Below, piece after piece: positions 1-9,366 of a stretch of DNA of 64,000 bases. Source of the DNA: Geosporobacter subterraneus DSM 17957 (GTDB lineage Bacteria > Bacillota > Clostridia > Peptostreptococcales > Thermotaleaceae); contig NZ_FQZV01000015.1 in assembly GCF_900142145.1 (NCBI RefSeq), positions 21,011 to 85,010 on the forward strand, read 5' to 3'. The translations under genes were made by a program, and so were the position numbers. The notes below the pieces were generated by a model. That model was not told the origin of the DNA, ran no database searches, and saw only the letters and a program-made list of their open reading frames with translations. Position 1 is the first letter of the stretch. Every line of letters starts with the position of its first letter.

Positions 1-71
1 ACCATAAAATATCCTGATAGAGAAACAAAAAACAACATGCACAGTGAAAGCAGCAAATATTGTGTATACAT
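1..71 (-). CDS. 5' end of an unidentified gene (N-terminal signal or membrane segment), partial
   Basis: An open frame starts with ATG at 71 and leaves the window at base 1 with no stop in 23 codons. A ribosome site (GGAGAG) sits five bases before the ATG. The predicted start reads MYTQYLLLSLCMLFFV and is strongly hydrophobic, so the product probably begins with a signal peptide or a membrane segment. Nothing else of the protein is visible and the family cannot be named. It is transcribed away from the window, downstream of tRNA-Pro and its terminator. Confidence 0.55.
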   Translation of the reverse strand, partial: MYTQYLLLSLCMLFFVSLSGYFM

Positions 72-171
72 GTCTACTCTCCTTTTAAAATTGATATAAT
101 AACTATATACTACACTTACCAGCCTAGATAATCAATACCTTTTCATAAACTTAAAGAGGAAAAAGGAAAAT

Positions 172-209
172 AAAAAACATTAAAGCTTCAAAAGCTTTAA
201 TGTTTTTTT
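172..209. terminator. Bidirectional intrinsic terminator after tRNA-Pro
   Basis: A perfect inverted repeat (ACATTAAAGCTT / AAGCTTTAATGT) with a very short loop has an A-run on the left and a T-run on the right, so it can end transcripts in both directions. Its clear job is to end the minus-strand tRNA transcript. Confidence 0.85.
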
Positions 210-210
210 A

Positions 211-287
211 TGGTCTGAGTGCCGGGACTTGAACCCGGGGCCTCTAGAACCCCATTCTAGCGCGCTACCAAACTGCGCTACACCCAG
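211..287 (-). tRNA. tRNA-Pro (anticodon GGG), CCA encoded
   Basis: The minus strand folds as a 77-nt tRNA. The 7-bp acceptor stem is CTGGGTG/CACTCAG with one G-T pair, the discriminator is A, and the CCA end is encoded. The D arm has GCGC/GCGC, the anticodon stem is CTAGA/TCTAG, the loop is ATGGGGT and the T arm contains GGTTCAAGTC. The loop places GGG at 34-36, which reads CCC/CCT proline codons. The C1-G72 pair with A73 is typical of bacterial tRNA-Pro. A terminator follows directly. Confidence 0.95.
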
Positions 288-319
288 ATGATCATATTGT
301 CCTAAAGAAAATTTGTAAT

Positions 320-522
320 CTACAACTTTATTCTTGTGTCTTTCATGTATTTAATATTATAAATCAGAGATGTAAAAGATGCAATAGATTTTTCAATTTT
401 ATAAAATTCAGAATCAATGTCCACCGCCCCCCTGATCCATCCTTTTTATAGGATATACAACAACCTTGGATATTATTCGCCATATCTCCAAATTTTAGTA
501 GAATATGCTTAAAAGAATCCAT
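320..522 (-). pseudogene. Small ORF split by a possible frameshift at a G6 run
   Basis: Two overlapping minus-strand frames look like halves of one small protein. The first begins with ATG at 522 (MDSFKHILLKFGDMANN...) and would run out of frame to a stop at 364. The second ends at 320 and contains VDIDSEFYKIEKSI. They meet at a run of six G (about 426-431). One extra G would give a continuous protein of about 67 residues reading DGSGGAVDIDSEF across the join. The ribosome site before ATG 522 is weak. The pair lies between the spoIVA terminator and tRNA-Pro. It could be a real frameshift, a sequencing error, or chance coding. No family is recognised. Confidence 0.35.
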
Positions 523-540
523 ACACCCTAACATAAAATA

Positions 541-570
541 TAAAATAGATAGGTCTCCCTATCTATTTTA
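541..570 (-). terminator. Terminator hairpin after spoIVA
   Basis: Inverted repeat AAAATAGATAGG / CCTATCTATTTT with a 4-nt loop starts just past the spoIVA stop. The tail is T-rich but broken by A, so efficiency is uncertain. Confidence 0.65.
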
Positions 571-575
571 CGTGC

Positions 576-2054
576 TTATAGGATAATACAGATGAGCCCT
601 CCGCTCCCCTCATTGATTACCTTTTGCAAGGTTCTCTGCAGCTTGCTGCGTGCGTCTTCAGGCATCATGAACAGTTTATTTTGCAGCTGCTCTTTAACCA
701 TATCATGAAGAGACTTTCCAAACATATTGGTTTGCCAAATTTTCGTTGGATCAGCTTCAAACTCATTCAATAGATATTTTAACAGTTCCTCACTTTGCTT
801 TTCAGTTCCAACCACTGGGGATACCTCTGTGGCGATATCAGCGCGAATTAAATGTAAAGAAGGAGCATTAGCTCTTAGTTTTACACCGAATCGATTGCCC
901 TGCTTGAAGATTTCCGGTTCCTCCAGCTCTAATTCTTCTAATCTTGGAGGCACTAGTCCGTATCCGGTTTCTTTAACATCTTTTAATGCTTGCTCAACCC
1001 TGTCGTATTCCCGCTTAGCTTTTGAGAATTCTCGTATAAGCCCTAAAAGTTGATGATCTCCCTCTATTTTGTAACCAGTAACCTCTTCTAATATATTATA
1101 GAATAATCCTTCATTGGTTTTCATCCGAATATGAACGATACCATTACCTAACTGAATATCGCTAAGCAATGCTTCAGAAATTACATCGATTTCCATAAAC
1201 TTGCTTGCCACTTCTCTAACATCATTAATTTTTGATACATCTTTTGCCCATTGTTTAACAGACTGCACGATCTTGCTCTTAAGCCAGTGACTGTTTTCAA
1301 GACCTTCTACCCAACCTGGCAAGGTAATGTTAATTTCCTTAATCGGGAATTCAAATAATACATTTTCTAGGATGTCGTTAATATGCTCCATGCTCATTCT
1401 TGCGCAGTCAGCTGCCAATACAGGAACTGAGTACTTCTCTTCCAATTGATCTCTCAATAAAAGGGTATCTTCCTGATTGGGTCGGGTGGAATTCAATAGA
1501 ATGACAAAAGGCTTTTTCAGTTCCTTTAACTCCCTGATTACCCTTTCTTCTGCTTCAACATAGTTTTCTCTTTCTATATCAGTGATACTTCCATCTGTAG
1601 TTACTACAAGCCCGATGGTAGAATGATCGGTAATAACCTTCTTGGTTCCGATTTCTGCCGCTTCTTCAAAAGGAATCTCCTTTTCGAACCATGGAGTGGT
1701 AACCATTCTTGCCTTGCCATTTTCCTGATGGCCCATAGCTCCGTTTACTAAATAACCTACACAATCCACCATTCTAACTTTAAATTTAGCATTATCTTTC
1801 AAAGTCAATTCAATGGCTTCATTAGGCACAAACTTGGGTTCTGTTGTCATGATGGTTCTTCCACCGCCGCTTTGGGGCAATTCGTCCTTTGCCCTTTCCT
1901 TCCTGTAAGAGTTTTCGATATTGGGTAACACCAATAAGTCCATAAATCTTTTTATAAATGTTGATTTTCCTGTTCTTACCGGTCCTACAACCCCGATATA
2001 GATATCCCCCTGCGTTCTTTCAGCAATATCTTTGTATATATCGAACTTCTCCAA
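576..2054 (-). CDS. spoIVA: Stage IV sporulation protein A (spore coat assembly ATPase)
   Basis: SpoIVA is the mother-cell ATPase that polymerises on the forespore surface and forms the base on which the coat is built; it is also needed for the cortex. The protein has an N-terminal P-loop (GPVRTGKST, residues 24-32), the PQSGGGRTIMTTEPKFVPN switch-like segment, the DCVGY motif, and the conserved C-terminus ending EGSGGLICIIL. I place the start at TTG 2054 rather than the in-frame ATG at 2087. The TTG has a GGGAGGGG site about seven bases upstream and gives 492 residues, the length of the B. subtilis protein as I recall it. The upstream ATG has no good site and lies almost at the expected transcript start of the sigma-E-like promoter at 2098-2125. 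The gene has its own terminator. Confidence 0.97.
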   Translation of the reverse strand: MEKFDIYKDIAERTQGDIYIGVVGPVRTGKSTFIKRFMDLLVLPNIENSYRKERAKDELPQSGGGRTIMTTEPKFVPNEAIELTLKDNAKFKVRMVDCVGYLVNGAMGHQENGKARMVTTPWFEKEIPFEEAAEIGTKKVITDHSTIGLVVTTDGSITDIERENYVEAEERVIRELKELKKPFVILLNSTRPNQEDTLLLRDQLEEKYSVPVLAADCARMSMEHINDILENVLFEFPIKEINITLPGWVEGLENSHWLKSKIVQSVKQWAKDVSKINDVREVASKFMEIDVISEALLSDIQLGNGIVHIRMKTNEGLFYNILEEVTGYKIEGDHQLLGLIREFSKAKREYDRVEQALKDVKETGYGLVPPRLEELELEEPEIFKQGNRFGVKLRANAPSLHLIRADIATEVSPVVGTEKQSEELLKYLLNEFEADPTKIWQTNMFGKSLHDMVKEQLQNKLFMMPEDARSKLQRTLQKVINEGSGGLICIIL

Positions 2055-2097
2055 AATTTTCCCCTCCCTTATGGATTGAATTTTCATGTATTATTAA

Positions 2098-2125
2098 TAT
2101 TTATGTTTTTCACCTCAAAAAATGC
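2098..2125 (-). promoter_or_regulatory. Candidate sigma-E promoter of spoIVA
   Basis: On the minus strand GCATTTT (2119-2125) and CATAAATA (2098-2105) are separated by 13 bases. This is close to the sigma-E consensus (KMATATT, about 14 bases, CATACAHT). SpoIVA is known to be expressed under sigma-E in B. subtilis. The inferred transcript would start near 2090 and supports the TTG start at 2054. Confidence 0.5.
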
Positions 2126-2206
2126 TCACCCTTGCAGGGTTTGTTTAACAATATATATATATGACAAGGTACTTTCCATTATTCCAATGATTCAAATTGA
2201 AAAAAT

Positions 2207-2238
2207 GAAAAAGATACCTCAAAATACGAGGTATCTCT
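2207..2238 (-). terminator. Intrinsic terminator after gpsA
   Basis: Perfect 9-bp stem AGATACCTC / GAGGTATCT with a 7-nt loop, followed on the minus strand by a T-run. It separates the der-plsY-gpsA unit from spoIVA. Confidence 0.85.
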
Positions 2239-2254
2239 TTGATTATGTATACTC

Positions 2255-3283
2255 TTACCACTCTATTTGCTGATTTCCTACAACTTCTTCCAGTTCGTGG
2301 GTTCTGCTTCTTAGCATAAGATTTATAACTGCTTCCCTTGCATCACTTTCCTGATATAAAATTTTATAGATCTCTGTGGTAATCGGCATCTCTACCTGAA
2401 ACTGCTGCGACAATTCATAGGCAACCTTAGTAGTTACTACTCCTTCTACAACCATTCCAATAGATGCAATAGCTTCATGTGCTTTTTTTCCTTGTCCAAT
2501 CTGTATACCGCACCTGCGGTTTCTGCTATGCATACTGGTGCAGGTTACAATTAAATCTCCTATTCCAGTTAACCCAGAAAAAGTGCTTATATCGGCACCC
2601 ATTACTGCGCCTAATCGGGCAATCTCCCTGATTCCCCTTGTCATCAGCGCAGCTTTTGCATTATCACCAAACCCAAGTCCGTCACAAATTCCGGCCCCTA
2701 AGGCAATTACATTCTTCAATGCTCCGCCAAGCTCTATGCCAATAACATCTGGATTTGTATAGATTCTTAATTTCGGTGTTATAAAAATATCCTGTATAAA
2801 CTCAGCAATATTTCTTTTATTTGCACCTACGACTAAAGTAGTAGGCATATCTCTGCAAACCTCTTCTGCATGGGACGGTCCCGATAAAACAGCAAAGGAG
2901 TTTTCCGGCAATTCTTCTTTAACTACCTGGGAAATCGTTAAATGGCTATCATTTTCTAATCCCTTGGCTGCATTGACAATGATCTGATCCGCTTTAATCA
3001 CATCTCTAATGCTGTGGATCACCTGTCGGACCGCCTGGGACGCTACGGTTAACAAAAGTACTTCAGAACCTTGAACAGCTTCTTTTAAATCTCCATAGAG
3101 CCTAATATTCTCCGGCAGGATTACACCTGGCAGATATCTTAGGTTTTCTCTTGATAAGCGTATTTGTTCCAACTGAGCCTCATCACGCATCCACAATCGC
3201 ACTTCATGCCCCTTCTTAGATAGCGAAATAGAAAGGGCAGTACCCCAGCTTCCTGCCCCAATTACACAAATAGTATTTTTCAT
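2255..3283 (-). CDS. gpsA: NAD(P)H-dependent glycerol-3-phosphate dehydrogenase
   Basis: It reduces dihydroxyacetone phosphate to sn-glycerol-3-phosphate, the backbone of phospholipids, in the cytoplasm. The protein has 342 residues, the usual size. It shows the Rossmann nucleotide motif GAGSWG at residues 9-14, the SGPSHAEEV segment, the substrate domain GGALKNVIALGAG with its conserved lysine, and the GLTGIGDLIVTC block. A GGAGGA site precedes ATG 3283. The adjacent plsY uses glycerol-3-phosphate, so the two genes form one phospholipid step. The order der, plsY, gpsA, spoIVA resembles the B. subtilis neighbourhood. A terminator follows. Confidence 0.97.
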   Translation of the reverse strand: MKNTICVIGAGSWGTALSISLSKKGHEVRLWMRDEAQLEQIRLSRENLRYLPGVILPENIRLYGDLKEAVQGSEVLLLTVASQAVRQVIHSIRDVIKADQIIVNAAKGLENDSHLTISQVVKEELPENSFAVLSGPSHAEEVCRDMPTTLVVGANKRNIAEFIQDIFITPKLRIYTNPDVIGIELGGALKNVIALGAGICDGLGFGDNAKAALMTRGIREIARLGAVMGADISTFSGLTGIGDLIVTCTSMHSRNRRCGIQIGQGKKAHEAIASIGMVVEGVVTTKVAYELSQQFQVEMPITTEIYKILYQESDAREAVINLMLRSRTHELEEVVGNQQIEW

Positions 3284-3299
3284 TCCTCCAGCACCTCAT

Positions 3300-3896
3300 C
3301 TATCTTGTTCTTGATTTTTGCCCTATTTTCGATTCTGTACCCTTCAGAAGCCTCTGTATGTTCTGTCTATGCTGAAATATGGCCATCAATGCCAATACCA
3401 ATCCAAATAAAAAGTACTTAAAGCCAGAGAATATAAATAGTATAGGAAGCAAACTAATAGCTGTAATTGAACCAAGAGATACATATTTTGTTTTTACAAC
3501 AATCATGATTCCTAAAGCAATACATATAAAAGCGACGATTTGATTTACTGCAAGGCCTACTCCGATGCTGGTTGCAATCCCCTTTCCGCCTTTGAAACCA
3601 AACAGCACTGGCCAGTTATGACCTATAATAGCAGCAATTCCGCATAAGAGAGCCGTATCTGTCCCTCCAAGCTTTCCTCCAATCCATACTGCAAGAATTC
3701 CCTTTAATGCATCTCCGATAAAGGTAACCAGAGCTGGTTTAAACCCTAGGGTTCTTAATACATTGGTAGAACCGGCATTACCGCTGCCATATTTTCGAAT
3801 GTCAATATTTGCCCACAGCTTTGACACAATCATGGAGGTAGAAAAATTTCCAATAAAATAGCTCAGTAAAACAGCAATACTCTTCATAAACATCAT
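3300..3896 (-). CDS. plsY: Acyl-phosphate:glycerol-3-phosphate acyltransferase
   Basis: PlsY is an integral membrane acyltransferase that moves the acyl group from acyl-phosphate to glycerol-3-phosphate, making lysophosphatidic acid. The 198-residue protein has several hydrophobic segments and the family motifs [17 protein letters not shown] near the N-terminus, [15 protein letters not shown] in the middle, and a basic tail. The first ATG overlaps the stop of der (ATGA type), so the two are translationally coupled. Three in-frame ATGs lie within ten bases (3896, 3893, 3887); the GGGTGGGG site favours the first two, alignment to relatives the third. gpsA follows within 20 bases. Confidence 0.95.
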   Translation of the reverse strand: MMFMKSIAVLLSYFIGNFSTSMIVSKLWANIDIRKYGSGNAGSTNVLRTLGFKPALVTFIGDALKGILAVWIGGKLGGTDTALLCGIAAIIGHNWPVLFGFKGGKGIATSIGVGLAVNQIVAFICIALGIMIVVKTKYVSLGSITAISLLPILFIFSGFKYFLFGLVLALMAIFQHRQNIQRLLKGTESKIGQKSRTR

Positions 3897-5215
3897 TCAT
3901 CCCCACCCTTTTCTCTATATTCAATAAAAATAGGTGTTCCTTCAAAACCAAAGGCATCTCGGATTTTGTTTTCCAGGTATCTGGTATATGAAAAGTGCGT
4001 TAACTCCCTGTCATTAATGAAAAACACAAACTTAGGCGGCTTAACAGCAACCTGAGTTCCGTAGAATATTTTCAATCGTTTTCCTTTATCAGATGGCGGC
4101 TGATTCAATAGAATAGCCTCACCAATGATATCGTTCAGTACTCCAGTCTGAACCCGTAATGCATGCTGATTCGATACGAATTTGATCATCTCTAGGATTT
4201 GTGGAATTCTTTGCTTTGTTTTTGCAGATACAAAGAGAATAGGCGCATAGGGCATGAAAGATAATTGATTTCGTATTCCTTTTGTATATGCATTCATTGT
4301 ATTGGTTTCTTTTTCTATAGCATCCCATTTGTTTACAACGATAATACTGGCCTTACCTTGTTCATGGGCATAACCGGCTACCTTTGTATCCTGTTCTGTG
4401 ACGCCTTCAGCCGCATCAATAACGATTAAACAAACATCAGCCCGTTCAATGGCTGTTAGTGATCTTATAACACTATATTTTTCGATATTTTCATTTATTC
4501 TACTTTTTCGTCTTATTCCAGCCGTATCGATGAAAACGTATTTATCATCACCCTGGGTGAAAGGTGTATCAATAGCATCCCGGGTTGTACCGGCAATATT
4601 ACTGACAATCACCCGTTCCTCTCCCAGAATCGTATTGATAATGGAAGACTTACCTACATTGGGTTTACCAATCACTGCAACCTTTATCCTATCCTCTTCG
4701 TAGTCTGCATCATCATCATCTGGAAACCGCTCTACGATTTCATCCAACAGATCTCCCAAACCTAGTCCATTTACAGATGAGATCGCCATAGGATCCCCCA
4801 AACCTAACTGGTAAAAATCATAAATGTTTCCGATAAAATGATGAGCATCTATTTTATTGACTACAAGAAGCACAGGTTTATTCGTCTTCCGAAGCATATT
4901 GGCCACGTCTTGATCGGAGGCCGTTAGCCCCTCTTTTCCGTCCACCATAAAAACAATTACATCTGCAGTTTCAATTGCGATTTGAGCCTGCCTCTTCATT
5001 TGAGACAAAATAACATCATCGGATTTCGGCTCAATTCCGCCTGTATCGATCAATGTAAATTGGGTATTTAGCCACTCTACCTCTGTATAAATTCTATCTC
5101 TTGTTACTCCAGGCTGATCCTCTACAATGGATATCCTTTTTCCTGCTATTTTATTAAAAAAAGTTGATTTGCCTACATTTGGTCTGCCTACTACTGCTAC
5201 TACTGGTTTAGGCAT
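3893..5215 (-). CDS. der: Ribosome assembly GTPase Der (EngA)
   Basis: Der is a double-GTPase protein that acts in 50S ribosome subunit maturation. Two P-loops are visible, GRPNVGKS at residues 10-17 and GKPNVGKS near 184, each followed by its DTGG or DTAG and NKxD motifs (VNKIDAHH and VNKWDAIE). A C-terminal KH-like domain ends in [10 protein letters not shown]. The length of 440 residues fits the family. GGAGGTG precedes ATG 5215 by five bases. It lies two bases downstream of the DUF512 gene and overlaps plsY, so the three are probably co-transcribed. Confidence 0.98.
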   Translation of the reverse strand: MPKPVVAVVGRPNVGKSTFFNKIAGKRISIVEDQPGVTRDRIYTEVEWLNTQFTLIDTGGIEPKSDDVILSQMKRQAQIAIETADVIVFMVDGKEGLTASDQDVANMLRKTNKPVLLVVNKIDAHHFIGNIYDFYQLGLGDPMAISSVNGLGLGDLLDEIVERFPDDDDADYEEDRIKVAVIGKPNVGKSSIINTILGEERVIVSNIAGTTRDAIDTPFTQGDDKYVFIDTAGIRRKSRINENIEKYSVIRSLTAIERADVCLIVIDAAEGVTEQDTKVAGYAHEQGKASIIVVNKWDAIEKETNTMNAYTKGIRNQLSFMPYAPILFVSAKTKQRIPQILEMIKFVSNQHALRVQTGVLNDIIGEAILLNQPPSDKGKRLKIFYGTQVAVKPPKFVFFINDRELTHFSYTRYLENKIRDAFGFEGTPIFIEYREKGGDE

Positions 5216-5217
5216 AT

Positions 5218-6555
5218 CTACACCTCCATATTTCTTTCATCTATAATTTTTCTTAGAAAGTCCCGGCCATTGACTGCTGAAACAATTACAGGCACCTGCA
5301 ACATCTGTTCTAAATCATCGGTGCTTTTATCATCCAAAAAAATATTTTCACCTGATTTGAGCATGCTTTCCGGGAGGATCAGCTTTTCTCCTAATGACAT
5401 ATACTGCAGGGCTTCTATGATATCACTTCCTGTGATTAAACCAGATACCGTTATGGTTTCCCCAAAAAAGCGGTTTGGTACGACACAGACCTGAATATGA
5501 ATAAGCTTAAGATGCGCTTCTATTTCTTGACAAAGCTTTTTCATAAAGTCTCCTGCTGAACTACCAGTTACAACACTTAAGTTTTGTTCTTTCACGTTCT
5601 GTTTTTTCACGAAAGGCAAATAATCCTGTACCTCACGGTAAAATTTGGCCATAAGTCCTACGCCGTTTTCCAGCTGTGGAAAGCCCTCATATTCCTCAAA
5701 GGCTGGAATCTCTAATTTTGCCATAACATAAAACTCATCGGAAAGAAATACAAATCGAGACCCCTTATCTGATAATAACTTTTTTTGCCATTTCCCCACC
5801 TGGTCAATCACATTTCTGGCTTCTTCTGTATCAAAGCATCTTAGCGGATACAGATTTTCCCTAAAACCAGTAATTCCTACCGGTACTATGGCAATGCTCT
5901 CCATTTGCGGATATAAAAGAGAGAGATCCTCAATTGTTTTGTCCAAATTTCTCCCGTCATTAATCTCCGGGCATAGAACAACTTGTCCATTCATTCTTAT
6001 CCCTGCATCTGCCAATCTTTCCAAGCGGTCCAGAATATTACCGGCTGTTTTATTGTTTAACATCCTCTTTCTCAAGTCCGGATCGGTTGTATGTATAGAA
6101 ATATTGATAGGACTAATGCGATAGCGAATAATTTTTTCTATATCTTCATCAGACATGTTCGTCAATGTAATAAAATTCCCTTGCAAAAAGGACAACCGAG
6201 AATCATCATCTTTAAAATACAGCGTCTTTCTCATATTTTTTGGCAGTTGATCAATAAAACAGAAAATACATTTGTTTTGACAGCTTTTTGCCTCATCAAT
6301 AATAGGATTTTCAAAAACAATTCCCAGATCTTCATCATATTCCTTCTTTATGCGGTAAACCTTCAAACTTCCATCTTCTTTTTCAATTTGAATTTCCAAT
6401 TCTTCCTCAGCCAAAAGATACATATATTCAATAATATCTTCTATCGATTGATTATTGATTTTTAATAGCTTGTCACCTTCTTTAATGCCTAGTTTTGCTG
6501 CAATGCTGTGTTCCATTACTTCACAAATAAAATTTCCCCGTCCAGCCTCCTGCAT
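5218..6555 (-). CDS. DUF512 protein: PDZ domain plus radical SAM-like core
   Basis: A conserved protein of unknown function. The first 70 residues resemble a PDZ domain ([21 protein letters not shown]). A cysteine cluster CQNKCIFCF around residues 92-100 has the C-x3-C-x2-C spacing of radical SAM [4Fe-4S] enzymes, followed by [14 protein letters not shown] typical of that barrel. The C-terminal part matches DUF512, with VTGSSAGDF and a final [11 protein letters not shown]. At 445 residues it is full length. AGGTGGATGA precedes ATG 6555. It sits two bases before der, an arrangement I recall from many clostridia, which hints at a link to ribosome or RNA maturation; that link is inference. Confidence 0.9.
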   Translation of the reverse strand: MQEAGRGNFICEVMEHSIAAKLGIKEGDKLLKINNQSIEDIIEYMYLLAEEELEIQIEKEDGSLKVYRIKKEYDEDLGIVFENPIIDEAKSCQNKCIFCFIDQLPKNMRKTLYFKDDDSRLSFLQGNFITLTNMSDEDIEKIIRYRISPINISIHTTDPDLRKRMLNNKTAGNILDRLERLADAGIRMNGQVVLCPEINDGRNLDKTIEDLSLLYPQMESIAIVPVGITGFRENLYPLRCFDTEEARNVIDQVGKWQKKLLSDKGSRFVFLSDEFYVMAKLEIPAFEEYEGFPQLENGVGLMAKFYREVQDYLPFVKKQNVKEQNLSVVTGSSAGDFMKKLCQEIEAHLKLIHIQVCVVPNRFFGETITVSGLITGSDIIEALQYMSLGEKLILPESMLKSGENIFLDDKSTDDLEQMLQVPVIVSAVNGRDFLRKIIDERNMEV

Positions 6556-6682
6556 TCATCCACCTACTTAATATCTAGTTTTAGTACCTGGTACTATATA
6601 TTATATCATAAAATAAGATTTTTTTCACTGCTTCGTAATATTATCATCTCATACCTGCCTTTGTAAAGTCAATGTTTATCCG

Positions 6683-6877
6683 TCAATGTTTTACGACTAC
6701 ATAGCATCCATTTCCTAAATCATGAACCATGCCTGTAGTAACCTTTGATAAATAAAAAGCAATTGCTTCTTGCTGCTGTTCCGTTTTTGCATAAAATGTA
6801 GGAACCGTAGCTACTGATACTGCTTTTTCGTCTCTTGTTATAACTGCGATCACATTATCTTTAATTCCAAAGTCCAT
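6683..6877 (-). CDS. Small partner protein of the YIEGIA-family membrane protein (capping complex subunit)
   Basis: A 64-residue protein beginning MDFGIKDNVIAVITRDEKA. It starts five bases after the stop of the YIEGIA gene and has a strong GAGGAG site inside that stop region, so the two are co-translated. Databases label this type of small protein as the capping complex subunit for YIEGIA; I name it from sequence pattern and position. It has no membrane segment and is probably cytoplasmic. Its biochemical role is not known to me. Confidence 0.8.
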   Translation of the reverse strand: MDFGIKDNVIAVITRDEKAVSVATVPTFYAKTEQQQEAIAFYLSKVTTGMVHDLGNGCYVVVKH

Positions 6878-6881
6878 CAGG

Positions 6882-7808
6882 TTACTCCTCTCTTTTTACT
6901 GTCTTCGATCCTACTTTTGATTGCAGCGGCTTTCTCTTTGTGGTTTCTAAAACCGGTGTTCGTTTTACTGCTTCTATCAATAGGCCCATGTCTCTTTCCA
7001 TGGGTACAATGCTCATAACAATATTTCCATTATCAAGATTTCTTCTAGCCATAGGTGTAAAATCCGGTTCTCCTATATCAAGCCTTATTCCTAGTTGAGC
7101 GGATACATTATGGATAATTGCCTGTCTCTGACCAATAGTAGCTAAAGTAGCAGAAGCATTGGGATCCTTAGGAATGATCTCTACCCCCATTCCCTTATCT
7201 AAGTAAAGCTGCCTTGACTGTTTAAGCCCTACGTTCATCAGCACAGTACCGTTTGCCTTAAGGAGGGGTCCGTCAAAATCAATCTCTGCAGGTATAACAT
7301 CTGCGATTTCCGCAATATTTTGCCTTCCTAGCAGACCTTTTAATAGAAATAAACAAATAAATCCTACCAAAATACTGCCCCCATATACAACAAGCTTTGG
7401 AATATTCATTGAACCTAGGCTATGGATGGTAATGCTGCTGAACAAGGCCGTGATAATGACCATATAGTTTCTTGCCTCAAAGGCCTTCGCAATGTCTTCG
7501 ATATATGCAGTTCCCCTCGGCACCAGCTCAGTGGGCTCAATATTATCCAGACTCTGTCTTTCCATATTTCTTACATCCCTAAACTGTTGTGCTGCCAGAG
7601 CTAAGAAAGTAACTGCAGCATATTCCTTTTTAATCAAGGCTGGTATAGCAACAGATCCTAATGCCGCTGCTATGACACCTAAGGTTAAATGGGAAACCAG
7701 ACCTTGAGGATAACTGGGATACTGTCTAAAATCAATCCGCATCATATAAAGACGGGCAATAATTCCCATCATTAAAGGTATCAATATTGTCAATGTATAT
7801 TCCTTCAT
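6882..7808 (-). CDS. YIEGIA-family membrane protein
   Basis: A 308-residue membrane protein. Hydrophobic segments lie near residues 5-20, 40-62, 112-130 and 138-160, followed by a soluble C-terminal domain. The family signature appears as YIEDIAKAFEARN near residue 102. GGAGGAAATTT precedes ATG 7808. The location next to der, gpsA and spoIVA resembles the seaA/yphA region of B. subtilis, and I suspect a role in the sporulation envelope. That equivalence is from memory and not proven here. The small partner gene follows immediately. Confidence 0.8.
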   Translation of the reverse strand: MKEYTLTILIPLMMGIIARLYMMRIDFRQYPSYPQGLVSHLTLGVIAAALGSVAIPALIKKEYAAVTFLALAAQQFRDVRNMERQSLDNIEPTELVPRGTAYIEDIAKAFEARNYMVIITALFSSITIHSLGSMNIPKLVVYGGSILVGFICLFLLKGLLGRQNIAEIADVIPAEIDFDGPLLKANGTVLMNVGLKQSRQLYLDKGMGVEIIPKDPNASATLATIGQRQAIIHNVSAQLGIRLDIGEPDFTPMARRNLDNGNIVMSIVPMERDMGLLIEAVKRTPVLETTKRKPLQSKVGSKTVKREE

Positions 7809-7880
7809 AAATTTCCTCCTAAATCTTTTTTTGCCCTTTTTAATATTATTTACTTTCCAAAGTCTTTTATAAACATTTGA

Positions 7881-7914
7881 AAAATAAAAGACAGCCTTAT
7901 CTTATAAAGCTGTC
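7881..7914 (-). terminator. Intrinsic terminator after phoU
   Basis: GACAGC / GCTGTC stem extended by a mostly paired TTAT/ATAA inner part, followed on the minus strand by TTTTATTTTT. It lies 25 bases past the phoU stop and separates phoU from the YIEGIA gene. Confidence 0.8.
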
Positions 7915-7939
7915 TGTCAACAGAATTATGCTGTTAATC

Positions 7940-8590
7940 CTACTTCATCCAATAGTCTCCTGTTTGAATATAAACTACTTTTTCACAAACATTTTTTGCA
8001 TAATCGGCAATTCTTTCAATATGGGCACAGATAAACAAAAAGCTGGTAGATTGGGTTATTTTTCTTGGGTCCTCAATCATATAAGTTAGCAGCTCCCTAT
8101 ATACCTGGCTATAGATTTGATCAATTGTTATATCTAATGACCAGGTTTCCTTAGCCAGCTCAATATCCTTTTTAACAAAGGCGTCTAAAGATTTTTTCAC
8201 CATATCTGCGGCCAGATCAGCCATTCTTGGTATATCAATCAATGCCTTCATATATTTCTCGTTAGCCAGTTCAATTGTAATTTTCGCAATATCAACAGAA
8301 TGGTCTGCCATTCTTTCCAGGTCTACGATTAATCGTAGAATAGAGCAAATCTCCCTTAAATCAATAGCCATTGGCTGCTGTGTAGCAATCAGTTTTATAC
8401 ACTTATCTTCTATGTCTTCTTCGATTTGATTAATATACTTGTCGTATTCAATCACTTTATTGGCTAGTTTAACATCCTGATCCTTCAAGGATTTAATTGA
8501 ATCTAAAATAGCTTCTTCTACCATACTTCCCATTTTCAATAAATCATTGTGCAATTTTTCCAGTTCATTGGTTAATTGTGATCTAGGCAC
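7940..8590 (-). CDS. phoU: Phosphate signalling protein PhoU
   Basis: PhoU links the Pst transporter to the PhoR kinase and dampens phosphate uptake and Pho signalling when phosphate is plentiful. The protein is all-helical with the two tandem three-helix PhoU repeats; the metal-binding type motif appears as DLERMADHSVDIAK in the first repeat and HIERIADYAKNVCE in the second. I choose GTG 8590 (GGAGG nine bases upstream, 216 residues) over TTG 8596, which is only three bases from the site. It is 17-23 bases downstream of pstB and shares its transcript. Confidence 0.95.
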   Translation of the reverse strand: MPRSQLTNELEKLHNDLLKMGSMVEEAILDSIKSLKDQDVKLANKVIEYDKYINQIEEDIEDKCIKLIATQQPMAIDLREICSILRLIVDLERMADHSVDIAKITIELANEKYMKALIDIPRMADLAADMVKKSLDAFVKKDIELAKETWSLDITIDQIYSQVYRELLTYMIEDPRKITQSTSFLFICAHIERIADYAKNVCEKVVYIQTGDYWMK

Positions 8591-8613
8591 TATCAACGAC
8601 CTCCACTTATATT

Positions 8614-9366
8614 TTAGCCAAATCTTCCAGTGATATAGTCCTCTGTTCTCTTATCTCTTGGCTTAGAAAAAATGTTATCTGTCAAATCCGTTTCAACAAC
8701 CTCTCCATTTAGAAAGAAGGATGTATAATCAGATACCCGTCCTGCCTGCTGCATGTTATGGGTTACGATTACGATAGTATATTCCTTTTTCAGATCTTCC
8801 AGCAAGTCTTCAATTTTCAATGTTGAAATAGGATCTAATGCAGAAGTGGGTTCATCCATCAACAGAACATCCGGTTCAACGGCCAGACATCTGGCTATAC
8901 ATAAACGCTGCTGCTGACCGCCGGAAAGACCTAGGGCAGGTTTATCTAAGCGGTTTTTTACTTCCTCCCACAATGCTGCTCCCCGTAAACTCTTTTCCAC
9001 AATTTCATCTAGTTTATGCTTATCCTTGATGCCATGAATCTTAGGGCCATAAGCAATATTTTCGTAGACAGTTTTAGGAAAAGGATTCGGCTTTTGGAAT
9101 ACCATTCCTACATTCTTGCGAAGTTGAATCAAATCGCTTTTCTCACTATAGATGTTTATACCATCTAACAATATTTCTCCCTCAATACGTACGTTGTCAA
9201 TTAAATCATTCATACGGTTTAATGTACGCAGAAAGGTTGACTTTCCACATCCAGAGGGTCCAATTAAAGCTGTAACCTTATTTTTACGAATAGGGATGTT
9301 TATATCTATTAAGGCTTGAAAATCCCCGTAATATAGATTTAAATGATTTACCTCAATTTTAGTCAT
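8614..9366 (-). CDS. pstB: Phosphate ABC transporter ATP-binding protein PstB
   Basis: PstB powers high-affinity phosphate import through PstSCA. It has Walker [10 protein letters not shown], the Q-loop (VFQKPNPFP), the signature [10 protein letters not shown], Walker [14 protein letters not shown] and the H-loop THNMQQAGR. The start at ATG 9366 ([14 protein letters not shown]) has AAAGGAG nine bases upstream and gives 250 residues; an ATG at 9387 lacks spacing to its own purine run. Oddly, pstS, pstC and pstA are not next to it: the upstream neighbour is phoR. PhoP-box-like repeats lie just upstream. Confidence 0.95.
   Translation of the reverse strand: MTKIEVNHLNLYYGDFQALIDINIPIRKNKVTALIGPSGCGKSTFLRTLNRMNDLIDNVRIEGEILLDGINIYSEKSDLIQLRKNVGMVFQKPNPFPKTVYENIAYGPKIHGIKDKHKLDEIVEKSLRGAALWEEVKNRLDKPALGLSGGQQQRLCIARCLAVEPDVLLMDEPTSALDPISTLKIEDLLEDLKKEYTIVIVTHNMQQAGRVSDYTSFFLNGEVVETDLTDNIFSKPRDKRTEDYITGRFG

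Noticed and set aside
288..330. Promoter ATTACA-N17-TATGAT just before tRNA-Pro
   Set aside because: Its -10 ends three bases before the mature tRNA, so transcription would begin inside the tRNA.
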